NCBI GenBank assembly: GCA_020628175.1
Contig: JAHDFK010000007.1
Span: forward strand, 1-64,000
Direction of reading: 5' to 3'
Length of the DNA stretch: 64,000 bases
From: Wenyingzhuangia sp.
Lineage (GTDB): Bacteria > Bacteroidota > Bacteroidia > Flavobacteriales > Flavobacteriaceae
The position numbers and the translations under genes are program-made. The notes beneath the pieces were generated by a model that made no database searches, was not told where the DNA came from, and saw nothing but the letters and a program-made list of their open reading frames with translations. The number at the start of each line of letters is the position of its first letter. The stretch's first letter is position 1. Below are positions 1 through 7,501 of the stretch, piece by piece.

Positions 1-15
1 ATCTGTTTTTAACTA

Positions 16-23
16 CAAAGATA
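16..23 (-). promoter_or_regulatory. Candidate leftward promoter -7 element at the window edge
   Basis: Read on the minus strand this is TATCTTTG, matching the Bacteroidota -7 consensus TAnnTTTG. Transcription would start within the last few bases of the window, so a leftward gene probably begins just outside it. The rest of 1-167 has no gene; a copy of a dispersed GC-rich motif lies at 53-80. Confidence 0.45.
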
Positions 24-52
24 CATTTATCCCCAAGTTTTTAGCTTGAGCC

Positions 53-80
53 GAAAGCACGACCCGTAGGGGGATGCCCT
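53..80. repeat. Copy A of a dispersed GC-rich motif
   Basis: This 28-base stretch reads GAAAGCACGACCC followed by a short linker and GGG..ATGCCC. Close relatives occur at 38844-38872 and 43625-43651, all in the same orientation and all intergenic. A short CCC/GGG stem can form. The function is unknown; it may be the remnant of an intergenic repeat or a small structured element. Confidence 0.5.
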
Positions 81-167
81 AACATTGTTTTGTGTATTAA
101 TTTAATGTTAACTATGCTTGTTGCTGAATATGTTATATATTTAGCTATTCCATATTAAAGTTTTTAG

Positions 168-1301
168 ATGAAGGTTTCTGTAGTTGTTGTGAATTACAAT
201 GTGCGTTATTTTTTAGAATTGTGTTTGTTGAGTGTTCGTAAAGCTTTGGCGAATGTAGATGGTGAGATTATTGTGGTAGACAATGTGTCTAAGGATGATA
301 GCTGCGAGATGGTGAAAAGAAGGTTTCCTGAGGTGCAGCTAATAGAGAATACAGAGAATGTTGGTTTTTCGAAAGCAAATAATCAAGGGGTTGCTATTGC
401 TAAGGGTGAGTATGTGTTGATTTTAAATCCGGATACCGTAGTTGGGGAGCATTTGTTTTCTGAGATTTTGCCTTATGCAGATGCGCAAACTGATTTAGGA
501 GCTTTGGGGGTACGTTTGGTAAATGGAACCGGAATGTTTTTGCCAGAGAGTAAGCGAGGGTTGCCTACGCCTAGAAAATCGATTGCCAGAATGATAGGCT
601 CTAATAAAGGAGGGTATTATGCAAATTATTTAACTAAAGATGCTGTTGGAAAAGTAGAGGTACTTGTTGGTGCTTTTATGTTGATGCGTAAGGAGAGGTA
701 TGTTGAGGTTGGTGGTTTTGATGAGGATTACTTTATGTATGGTGAAGATATTGATTTGAGCTATAAATTGACGAAAAAAGGATATACGAATTATTATTAC
801 GGACCTTCGGTTGTGATACATTACAAAGGAGAGAGTACGCGTAAGGATGTGAAGTATTTAAAGCATTTTCATGGAGCGATGAATATTTTTTATAAGAAAC
901 ATTTTAAATATACAGGGCTTGATTTTTTAGTAATGCGCTTTGGTGTGAAAATGTGGTTTTTAATTAAGTATTTTAAATTGTCTAATGCGCCCATTTTGAT
1001 AGAGGATACCAAACGTGTTCTGTTTGTGGGTGATAGAGATGTGAATGTAGATTTGCAACTGAATAAAGAGATTAATAGCATTGCGAGTTCTGAGATGATA
1101 AATCTGGAAGCGTATGTAGAAAAATACGATGCGGAAGAGATATGGTTTGAAGAAAAATCGACTTCATATCAGGATATTATAAACTATATAGCAACGCATA
1201 GGTTTGGAGATGTGTTGTTTAAAATATTGCCAAACTCTACTAGTTTTTTGATTGGGAGTAATACCTCTGACGGAAGAGGAGAGGTGATTTACTTGAAATA
1301 A
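168..1301 (+). CDS. Family 2 glycosyltransferase, rhamnosyltransferase-like
   Basis: This is a cytoplasmic or membrane-associated GT-A fold glycosyltransferase that probably adds a sugar to a cell-surface polysaccharide or lipopolysaccharide. The N-terminal nucleotide-sugar fold opens with VVVVNYN and shows VDN at 37-39, ENVGFSKANN near 62-72, the metal-binding NPD at 87-89, and the acceptor-side block GGFDEDYFMYGED at 182-194. These are hallmarks of the WbbL/rhamnosyltransferase group. About 100 residues follow the catalytic domain without a clear membrane segment or recognised domain. The gene stands alone and converges on hemJ across a shared terminator. The sugar and acceptor cannot be read from sequence. 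Confidence 0.88.
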   Translation: MKVSVVVVNYNVRYFLELCLLSVRKALANVDGEIIVVDNVSKDDSCEMVKRRFPEVQLIENTENVGFSKANNQGVAIAKGEYVLILNPDTVVGEHLFSEILPYADAQTDLGALGVRLVNGTGMFLPESKRGLPTPRKSIARMIGSNKGGYYANYLTKDAVGKVEVLVGAFMLMRKERYVEVGGFDEDYFMYGEDIDLSYKLTKKGYTNYYYGPSVVIHYKGESTRKDVKYLKHFHGAMNIFYKKHFKYTGLDFLVMRFGVKMWFLIKYFKLSNAPILIEDTKRVLFVGDRDVNVDLQLNKEINSIASSEMINLEAYVEKYDAEEIWFEEKSTSYQDIINYIATHRFGDVLFKILPNSTSFLIGSNTSDGRGEVIYLK

Positions 1302-1330
1302 AAAAAGACCGCAACTTGCGGTCTTTTTTA
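1301..1330. terminator. Bidirectional intrinsic terminator
   Basis: A GC-rich stem, GACCGCAA paired with TTGCGGTC, is flanked by an A run on the left and a T run on the right. It can therefore end the rightward glycosyltransferase transcript and the leftward heme operon. Confidence 0.85.
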
Positions 1331-1331
1331 T

Positions 1332-1910
1332 TTATATAGCTGTTGGTGTTTCGTTTTGATCCCAACTTTTTTTAGTACGCATTTTTTTGTAAATACGTAC
1401 CATTAGCATGAGTATTACAGATACGAGTATAATTCCGACAACACCCCAAACCCAACTAATTGCATTTTTTAAGACTACTAAAAATACAACTGAAAAAAGG
1501 ATGATGGTGGCAACTTCGTTCCATAAACGCAGTTGTAATGTGGAATATTTGCAAACGTTGTTTTGTAGTTGTTTGAAAATATTATGACAAGCAAACTGGT
1601 AGCAGAATAAGGCTGCTACGAAAGAGAGTTTTACCCACATCCAGGTTTGTGTTAAGAAAAAAGGATTTAAGTAGAGTAAACCAGTGGCTGTAATGGCTGT
1701 TAAAATAGCGGAGGGCCAGGTAATAATATACCAAAGCCTTTTTTCCATTAGCTTGTATTGTTCTTGTAAAACAATACGAGCAGCGTCTTCTTTTTGTTCG
1801 GCTTCTTTGTGGTATATAAAAAGGCGTACCATGTAAAAGAGCCCAGAAAACCAAGTGACTACAAAAATAATGTGTAGTGCTTTAATGTATAGGTTATAGG
1901 TGTGTTCCAT
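1332..1910 (-). CDS. hemJ: HemJ-type protoporphyrinogen IX oxidase
   Basis: This small integral membrane protein (192 aa) belongs to the HemJ/CopD superfamily. HemJ oxidises protoporphyrinogen IX to protoporphyrin IX, the step before iron insertion. The first membrane helix carries KALHIIFVVTW with His13 and is followed by a segment ending in His34. Conserved histidines of this kind bind heme in the family. Four hydrophobic segments are visible, plus a short basic C-terminal tail. It starts 2 bases after the hemH stop and is last in the leftward operon. The hemH neighbour and the absence of hemY or hemG here favour HemJ over a copper-resistance CopD protein. Confidence 0.85.
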   Translation of the reverse strand: MEHTYNLYIKALHIIFVVTWFSGLFYMVRLFIYHKEAEQKEDAARIVLQEQYKLMEKRLWYIITWPSAILTAITATGLLYLNPFFLTQTWMWVKLSFVAALFCYQFACHNIFKQLQNNVCKYSTLQLRLWNEVATIILFSVVFLVVLKNAISWVWGVVGIILVSVILMLMVRIYKKMRTKKSWDQNETPTAI

Positions 1911-1912
1911 GG

Positions 1913-2929
1913 TTATTGATTTAGCCAGTTGTTTAACCAGTTACTTACTACATCTGTCCAATCATCTCTATCATTTAAGCAAGGTATGGTTTTAAATACT
2001 TCTCCGGTGTTTTCTTCGAATTCTTCTTTAGCTTCCATACCAATTTCTTCTATAGTTTCTAAGCAATCGGCAACAAAGGCAGGTGTTACTACAGCTAGTT
2101 TTTTTATTCCGTTTTGGGCTCTATCGTTAATAGAGGCATCGGTGTAGGGTTGTAGCCAAGGATCTTTTCCTAAGCGCGATTGAAATGATGTGCTGTAAAA
2201 TCCAGGTTGTAACCCTAATTTTTCAACTACTCCTTTGGTAGTTTCGTAGCATTGGTGTCTGTAACAGTATCGGTGTGCTTCGGATGCGGTGTTGCAACAT
2301 TCTCCGTTTAAGCTACAGTGTTCTCCGGTAACGTCTGAATTTTTAATATGACGCTCGGGTACACCGTGGTAAGAAAATAAAAGATGATCGAAGTTTTCTT
2401 TGTCAAGCTCTTCTTTGATGCTTTTGGAAAGCACGTCTATATAATCTTGATTTTTATAAAAAGGAGGTAATTCCGTAAGTTTTATATTCGGATATGTATC
2501 GCGTATAATTTTGTTTGCTAAAACTACAATGGTTTCTGTAGTTGCCATGGCAAACTGAGGGTAAAGCGGCACTAGTAAAATATCATCAACTCCTTGGTTG
2601 GCAAGTTCTGTAATTCCTTGTTCTATAGATGGAGATCCGTATCTCATGGCTAATGAAACAGGAGCTTTGGTTTTACTTTTTACTTTTTTTGTGAATTTTT
2701 CTGAAATTACAATTAAAGGAGATCCCTCATCGGTCCAAACTTTACTATAAGCTTCTGCCGATTGTTTAGGACGTGTGTTTAAAATGATTCCTCTAACTAA
2801 TAGGTTACGGGTTACATAAGGTAAATCAATCACTCTACTGTCCATTAAAAATTCGTCTAAGTATTTACGAACATCTTTTACAGAAGGGCTGTCTGGAGAA
2901 CCTAGGTTTACTAATAATATTCCTTTCAT
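1913..2929 (-). CDS. hemH: Ferrochelatase
   Basis: This enzyme inserts ferrous iron into protoporphyrin IX to make protoheme. Its 338 residues cover the full two-lobed fold. The metal-site histidine is in SYHGVP (His188), and the acidic partner is in the signature VADCLETIEEI (Glu291). Between them a cysteine-rich segment at 205-227 holds Cys205, Cys211, Cys212, Cys222 and Cys227. Internal cysteines ligate a [2Fe-2S] cluster in some bacterial ferrochelatases, so a cluster is possible here but not shown. The gene sits between a SpoU methyltransferase (12 bases upstream) and hemJ (2 bases downstream), so the last two heme steps are co-transcribed. Confidence 0.96.
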   Translation of the reverse strand: MKGILLVNLGSPDSPSVKDVRKYLDEFLMDSRVIDLPYVTRNLLVRGIILNTRPKQSAEAYSKVWTDEGSPLIVISEKFTKKVKSKTKAPVSLAMRYGSPSIEQGITELANQGVDDILLVPLYPQFAMATTETIVVLANKIIRDTYPNIKLTELPPFYKNQDYIDVLSKSIKEELDKENFDHLLFSYHGVPERHIKNSDVTGEHCSLNGECCNTASEAHRYCYRHQCYETTKGVVEKLGLQPGFYSTSFQSRLGKDPWLQPYTDASINDRAQNGIKKLAVVTPAFVADCLETIEEIGMEAKEEFEENTGEVFKTIPCLNDRDDWTDVVSNWLNNWLNQ

Positions 2930-2941
2930 TTTGTATAAGAC

Positions 2942-3454
2942 TTAGTTGTTGTTTAATTGTTTTGTTATTTCGTATAAGCTAATGCTTAAGCTGTTAACTA
3001 CGTTCATAGATGAATTGTGTCCGAACATAGAAATATGAATGCTTTCATCACACATTTTAAGGGCTTCTTCGTTAATTCCAAATCTTTCAGAACCTATTAA
3101 AAGTGCTATTTTTTTATGTTGTGTAAAGTTATAGGTGTTTATAGGTTTGCTATTGTTGGTAATTTCTAAAGCAATCACAGTATATCCTTCTTTTTTCAAA
3201 AAATCTATTACTTCTTTTGTGTTGTTGTAGCTTACAATGTCTAGTGTTTTGTCTGTATTTCTAGCAGTTCTTTGTACTGTTCTATTTTCTAGATTAGGAG
3301 AATTGCTATTGAGGTAAAATTTAGAAACGCCAAAAGCATCTGAGCACCTTAAGCTCATACCTACATTTTGCGGGGTTCTAATTTCTTCTCCGATAACGAC
3401 AATAGGAAACTTTACCGTTGTGTTTTGGGTGTTATGGTGGTTTAGTTGTTGCAT
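2942..3454 (-). CDS. SpoU/TrmH-family RNA 2'-O-methyltransferase
   Basis: This short (170 aa) SPOUT methyltransferase probably methylates a ribose in tRNA or rRNA using S-adenosylmethionine. The three knot motifs are present in order: NVGMSLRCSDAFG at 30-42, IALLIGSERFG near 116-126, and SSMNVVNSLSISLYE at 148-162. It lacks the N-terminal substrate-binding domain of larger TrmH or RlmB proteins and so resembles the minimal TrmH/TrmL type. Its start overlaps the stop of the upstream AraC-type gene by one base, which indicates translational coupling. The target nucleotide cannot be inferred. Confidence 0.88.
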   Translation of the reverse strand: MQQLNHHNTQNTTVKFPIVVIGEEIRTPQNVGMSLRCSDAFGVSKFYLNSNSPNLENRTVQRTARNTDKTLDIVSYNNTKEVIDFLKKEGYTVIALEITNNSKPINTYNFTQHKKIALLIGSERFGINEEALKMCDESIHISMFGHNSSMNVVNSLSISLYEITKQLNNN

Positions 3455-4359
3455 TACACGTTGTTCTGTTTGGTGAATTGCTTTGGAGTGATACCGTATT
3501 TTCTTTTGAAAGCAGCAATAAAATGGCTGGATGTACTGTAGCCAATTTTATTACCTATTTCGTTTACGTTGAGTTTGTTTTCTAGTAATAGTTTTTTAGA
3601 AAACTCTAATTTATAGTTTAATAAAAAAGTAAAAACAGGCGCTCCGTAAACTTCTTTAAAACCTTGTTTTAATTTTTTTATGTTTAACCCAACAGCTTTG
3701 GCAAGCTCTTCTAAAGAAGGTGGATCTGTCATATTTTCGATGACGATGTTTTTGGCCTTTTTTAATTGAGACATAGTGTCTTCGTTAGACATAAAAGGAC
3801 AATTTTCGTTGTTGTTGTCTTCTAAATTGCTAAAATAAAGGCTAAACAATTCGTAGGCTTTGGCTTTTAAAAATAAATGATTTAAAGGTGAGTTGTCTGG
3901 CTTTTGTGTAATTTGATGCAATACAACTTGCTGTGCAGGTGTTGTGTTTTTGGTTTCTATAATAGGTTTACCAATAACAAAGTTGTCAAAATTTAACAGG
4001 TAATTTTCTTCGGTTGTAAATAGCGAGTGAAAATAATTTACAGGAATCAACATAACAATAACTTTGGCATCTTTTGGTAAACTGAATAGAATATTGGTTT
4101 CGTCTTCGTTGAAATAAACCATTCCAGATTCGTCTTTTTTAAGTTGAATAGCACAATGCTCCATGTTAAAGGCAATAGTGCTTGTGTTTTTAATATTAAA
4201 AAAAAGCTGAATGTAGTTGTGTTTTGTTTTGTGTATATAATGTTGATTCTCAGTTGTGTTATTTTGAATTTTTAACAGAGAAAATAAGTTTTCTTCATTA
4301 ATAAGTATCTGGGTACTTTTATCGATGTTTTGATATTTTTTTGAATCGAAAAATTGCAT
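3454..4359 (-). CDS. AraC-family transcriptional regulator
   Basis: This 301-aa protein has a roughly 200-residue N-terminal sensing region and a C-terminal double helix-turn-helix (about 212-297). The second recognition unit contains NEIGNKIGYSTSSHFIAAFKRKYG followed by TPKQF, typical of the family, here split as NEIGNKIGYS and SSHFIAAFKRKYG. It heads the leftward operon that includes hemH and hemJ and is transcribed away from hemA. It may therefore control one or both heme operons, although that is inferred only from position. The ligand is unknown. Confidence 0.9.
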   Translation of the reverse strand: MQFFDSKKYQNIDKSTQILINEENLFSLLKIQNNTTENQHYIHKTKHNYIQLFFNIKNTSTIAFNMEHCAIQLKKDESGMVYFNEDETNILFSLPKDAKVIVMLIPVNYFHSLFTTEENYLLNFDNFVIGKPIIETKNTTPAQQVVLHQITQKPDNSPLNHLFLKAKAYELFSLYFSNLEDNNNENCPFMSNEDTMSQLKKAKNIVIENMTDPPSLEELAKAVGLNIKKLKQGFKEVYGAPVFTFLLNYKLEFSKKLLLENKLNVNEIGNKIGYSTSSHFIAAFKRKYGITPKQFTKQNNV

Positions 4360-4390
4360 CTTTTGTCGCTGTTTTTTATTTAATTCGTTA

Positions 4391-4398
4391 CAAATTTA
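4391..4398 (-). promoter_or_regulatory. Candidate promoter of the araC-trmH-hemH-hemJ operon
   Basis: The minus strand reads TAAATTTG, an exact TAnnTTTG match, about 31 bases before the AraC-type start codon. No clear TTG -33 element was found. Confidence 0.5.
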
Positions 4399-4497
4399 CA
4401 TCAAAAAGTATAAAAAAAGGCGTTTTTAAATAGATTGATTTACACCTGCTAAAAAACATTAAATTTCACGATATAAGCCCTGTTTTACTAGGTTTGT

Positions 4498-4528
4498 ATT
4501 GTTGTTTGTAATCGTTTTAAATTGTTGT
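4498..4528. promoter_or_regulatory. Direct repeat, possible AraC-type operator
   Basis: ATTGTTGT occurs at 4498-4505 and again at 4521-4528, a 23-base period (about two helical turns), in the AraC/hemA divergent region. AraC-type proteins often bind paired direct repeats spaced like this. This is an inference from position and spacing only. Confidence 0.3.
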
Positions 4529-4588
4529 AAAAACCTTGAAGAGGTATTTATAGTTCTTTTAACGATATTATTAGAGGAATATTGATAG

Positions 4589-4596
4589 TACTTTTG
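4589..4596 (+). promoter_or_regulatory. Candidate hemA promoter -7 element
   Basis: TACTTTTG matches TAnnTTTG and lies 24 bases before the ATG at 4621. It falls inside the longer reading frame that opens with TTG at 4582, so that upstream start is unlikely to be used. Confidence 0.55.
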
Positions 4597-4620
4597 TCGA
4601 TACTTATGGAGTGTCAACAT

Positions 4621-5865
4621 ATGAACATAAAACAAAAAGGGACAAAGCTTTACAACGTTGGTGTAAGTTATAGAAAGGCAGATGTAGAAACGCGTAGTGC
4701 TTTTAGCTTGTCTAAACAAAAACAAATAGCGTTGTTAAAAGACGCGAAATCCAAAGGAATTGATGGTGTTATGGTGGTTTCTACTTGTAACAGAACCGAA
4801 ATTACGGGTTTCTCAAAACATCCTTTTGAATTGATTAGTTTGTTGTGTGAACATTCTAACGGAACGGTTGAAGATTTTGTAAAGTTCTCAAACATTTACA
4901 AAACATCCGAAGCAATACAACACCTTTTTAATATTGGTACGGGTTTAGAAAGTCAGATATTAGGAGATTATGAAATTGTTGGACAATTGAGGCAAGCTTA
5001 TTTGTTGGCTCAGAAATATGGAACCGTAAATACGTATTTAGAACGTTTAATGAACTGTGTGTTACAAGCGAGTAAAGAAGTGAAGAACACGACCAAATTA
5101 AGTTCGGGTACAACTTCGGTAGCTTATGCTGCCACCCAATATATTATAGATAATGTAGAGAATTACAATTCTAAACGTGTGTTGGTGTATGGTTTAGGAG
5201 AAATTGGTAAAAATGCCTGTAAAAATTTATTAGAATATACAGAGAATACCAATGTACATTTAATTAACAGAACGCATGCCAAAGCTGTAGAATTTGCAGA
5301 AAACCATGAACATGTAGCAATTAATACGTACGAGAATTTAGATGTTGAAATAGAAGATGCAGATATTTTAATTGTATCTACAGGAGCTGATTTACCCACC
5401 ATTACATCGAAACATATAAAACCACAGAAAAAAGTATTGATATTAGATTTATCGATGCCGGAAAACGTAGATAAAGAGGTGAAATCTTTTGAAAACGTTA
5501 CGTTGGTTAATGTTGATGAGTTGTCTAAAATTACAGATAAAACTTTAGCTAAAAGGCAATCGGAAATACCGAAAGCCCAAAAAATAATAGATAAGTATAA
5601 AGAAGAGTTTGCGGCTTGGTTAGATTACCGAAAGTTTACTCCTGCAGTAAATGCATTAAAGGTATCCTTACAATCAATTCAGGAAGATGAGATCAATTTT
5701 CATCAAAAAAAGTTGAATGATTTTAATACAGAACACGCAGAGCAAATAACATCACGTATTATTCAAAAAATTACTACACAATTTGTAAAACATTTAAAAG
5801 ATGAATCTACTTCTGTAGATCAGAGTATAGAAATTGTGAGTAAAATATTTAATGCTTCTTTATAA
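4621..5865 (+). CDS. hemA: Glutamyl-tRNA reductase
   Basis: This enzyme reduces glutamyl-tRNA to glutamate-1-semialdehyde with NADPH, the committed step of the C5 route to tetrapyrroles. With the start at 4621 the protein has 414 residues, normal for the family. The catalytic cysteine is Cys56 in VSTCNRTEITGF. The conserved GLESQILGDYEIVGQL block follows near 108-123, and the Rossmann motif is GLGEIG at 191-196. The frame stays open to a TTG at 4582, but that would lie upstream of the likely transcription start. It is the first gene of the rightward hem operon; hemC follows after 7 bases. Confidence 0.97.
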   Translation: MNIKQKGTKLYNVGVSYRKADVETRSAFSLSKQKQIALLKDAKSKGIDGVMVVSTCNRTEITGFSKHPFELISLLCEHSNGTVEDFVKFSNIYKTSEAIQHLFNIGTGLESQILGDYEIVGQLRQAYLLAQKYGTVNTYLERLMNCVLQASKEVKNTTKLSSGTTSVAYAATQYIIDNVENYNSKRVLVYGLGEIGKNACKNLLEYTENTNVHLINRTHAKAVEFAENHEHVAINTYENLDVEIEDADILIVSTGADLPTITSKHIKPQKKVLILDLSMPENVDKEVKSFENVTLVNVDELSKITDKTLAKRQSEIPKAQKIIDKYKEEFAAWLDYRKFTPAVNALKVSLQSIQEDEINFHQKKLNDFNTEHAEQITSRIIQKITTQFVKHLKDESTSVDQSIEIVSKIFNASL

Positions 5866-5872
5866 ATAAGTT

Positions 5873-6793
5873 ATGAGTAAAGTTATTAGAATTGGAACCC
5901 GAAATAGTGAATTGGCACTATGGCAAGCTCATCTTGTAGAACAACAATTAGAAGCTTTAGGGTATGCTACCCAAATTATAGAGTTATCATCTGTAGGAGA
6001 TGAAATTTTAGATATTCCATTACATCAAATAGGTAGTATGGGAGTGTTTACCAAAACACTAGACGTGGCTATGTTAAGAGGACAGATAGATATTGCGGTA
6101 CACTCTTTGAAAGATGTACCTACGCAATTACCAGAAACTATTGTACAAGCTGCTGTTTTAGAACGTGCAGATGTAAATGATATAGTAGTATATAAAGGTA
6201 CTGAAGAAGCGTTGGTTGCAGAAGGAGCTACAATTGCTACAGGAAGTTTACGAAGAACTGCACAGTGGTTACACAAATACCCAACACATACCTTAACAGA
6301 TCTAAGAGGAAATGTAAATACGCGTTTGCAAAAATTAGCAGACAACGATTGGAACGGAGCCATATTTGCAAAAGCGGGTTTAGAACGTATTAATTTGTTG
6401 CCAGAAAAGCACATTGTTTTAGATTGGATGATACCTGCACCAGCCCAGGGAGCAATTATGATAACAGCTTTAGAAAACGAAAAAGAAGTTTTAGAGGCTT
6501 GTGCAAAATTACATCATAAAGAAACAGCTTTGTGTGTAGGCATAGAGCGCGATTTTATGAGAACTTTAGAAGGAGGTTGTACAGCACCTATTGGAGGTTA
6601 TGCAGAAATTGTAGGAGATAAAGTTACATTTAAAGGTTTGTTAAGTGCTATTGATGGAAAAGAACAAAAAGGCGTATTTAAAATAGCAGATCTTAAAGAT
6701 GCAGAGCATTTAGGTAAACTATGTGCAGAAGATATTTTAGCAAATGGCGGGAAAGATTTGATGCGAGAAATAAAAAAAGTAATTAAAAAATAA
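5873..6793 (+). CDS. hemC: Porphobilinogen deaminase (hydroxymethylbilane synthase)
   Basis: This enzyme joins four porphobilinogen units into hydroxymethylbilane. The 306-aa protein opens with the conserved GTRNSELALWQA. It carries the substrate and catalytic loop AVHSLKDVPT (75-84), LRGNVNTRL (144-152) and GGCTAPIGGYA, in which Cys236 would hold the dipyrromethane cofactor. All expected motifs are intact. It lies between hemA and hemD in one operon. The enzyme that makes its substrate, HemB, is not encoded in this window. Confidence 0.97.
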   Translation: MSKVIRIGTRNSELALWQAHLVEQQLEALGYATQIIELSSVGDEILDIPLHQIGSMGVFTKTLDVAMLRGQIDIAVHSLKDVPTQLPETIVQAAVLERADVNDIVVYKGTEEALVAEGATIATGSLRRTAQWLHKYPTHTLTDLRGNVNTRLQKLADNDWNGAIFAKAGLERINLLPEKHIVLDWMIPAPAQGAIMITALENEKEVLEACAKLHHKETALCVGIERDFMRTLEGGCTAPIGGYAEIVGDKVTFKGLLSAIDGKEQKGVFKIADLKDAEHLGKLCAEDILANGGKDLMREIKKVIKK

Positions 6794-6815
6794 ATACAGA
6801 AGAGTATTTAAAAAG

Positions 6816-7496
6816 ATGAAAATTCTATCCACCAAAATATTAAGTCCTTCGCAAAAAGCATTGTTTAAAGGATATGAACTAGAAGAAGTTTCGATGATAG
6901 AAATTTTTTATGGAGAAGGTTTTGTGATAGATGAACCTATTGAAAATGCAGTTTTTACGAGTGCTAATAGTGTAAAGTCTGTATTTGGAATTCATCAAAA
7001 TAAAAAAGAATGGTTTCAGCAAGTATATTGTGTGGGTAATAAAACACAATATTTGTTAGAAGAACATGGCATAGAAGTGGCTTACACGGCCCAAAGTGCT
7101 TATGAATTGGGTACGTATTTAGCAAATTATTTTACAAAAGAGGTGTCTGGTTTGAAGCAAATTAGTTGGTTTTGCGGCAATTTAAAAAATAATGATTTGC
7201 CTACCCTAATGGCTGAAAACGGTGTGTTGGTTACAGAATATAAAGTGTATAATACAGATCTTATACCCAAAAAAGTTGCAACAGATTTTGATGCGGTTTT
7301 GTTTTTTAGCCCTTCAGGAATACAGAGTTTTTTACAACAAAACAAAACTACAAAAGCACCGGTAATATGTATTGGTAGTACAACGGCAACTGCAGCTATT
7401 CAGCACTTCGAAAATGTATTTATATCAGAGCGTGTAAGCGTAACAGCTGTTATAGAAAAAGCAAAAGAAATAATAGAGATAAACAGATCAATATAA
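6816..7496 (+). CDS. hemD: Uroporphyrinogen-III synthase
   Basis: This enzyme closes and inverts ring D of hydroxymethylbilane to give uroporphyrinogen III. HemD proteins are poorly conserved, so the call rests on length (226 aa, typical), on the two-domain alternating pattern (VFTSANSVKSVF near 45-56, VLFFSPSGIQSFLQQ near 160-174, ICIGSTTATAA near 184-194), and on placement between hemC and hemL. Three motifs of this kind (T-S-A-N-S, F-F-S-P-S-G, I-G-x-T-T) are characteristic. It starts 22 bases after hemC and ends 5 bases before hemL. Confidence 0.92.
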   Translation: MKILSTKILSPSQKALFKGYELEEVSMIEIFYGEGFVIDEPIENAVFTSANSVKSVFGIHQNKKEWFQQVYCVGNKTQYLLEEHGIEVAYTAQSAYELGTYLANYFTKEVSGLKQISWFCGNLKNNDLPTLMAENGVLVTEYKVYNTDLIPKKVATDFDAVLFFSPSGIQSFLQQNKTTKAPVICIGSTTATAAIQHFENVFISERVSVTAVIEKAKEIIEINRSI

Positions 7497-7501
7497 GTAG
7501 T

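Noticed and set aside
1582..1854. Frame inside hemJ in another register (90 aa)
   Set aside because: It is a shadow of hemJ without a domain; hemJ has matching membrane pattern and conserved histidines.
4582..4620. Longer hemA reading frame from a TTG
   Set aside because: A TAnnTTTG promoter element lies inside the extension, and the family usually starts near the ATG at 4621.
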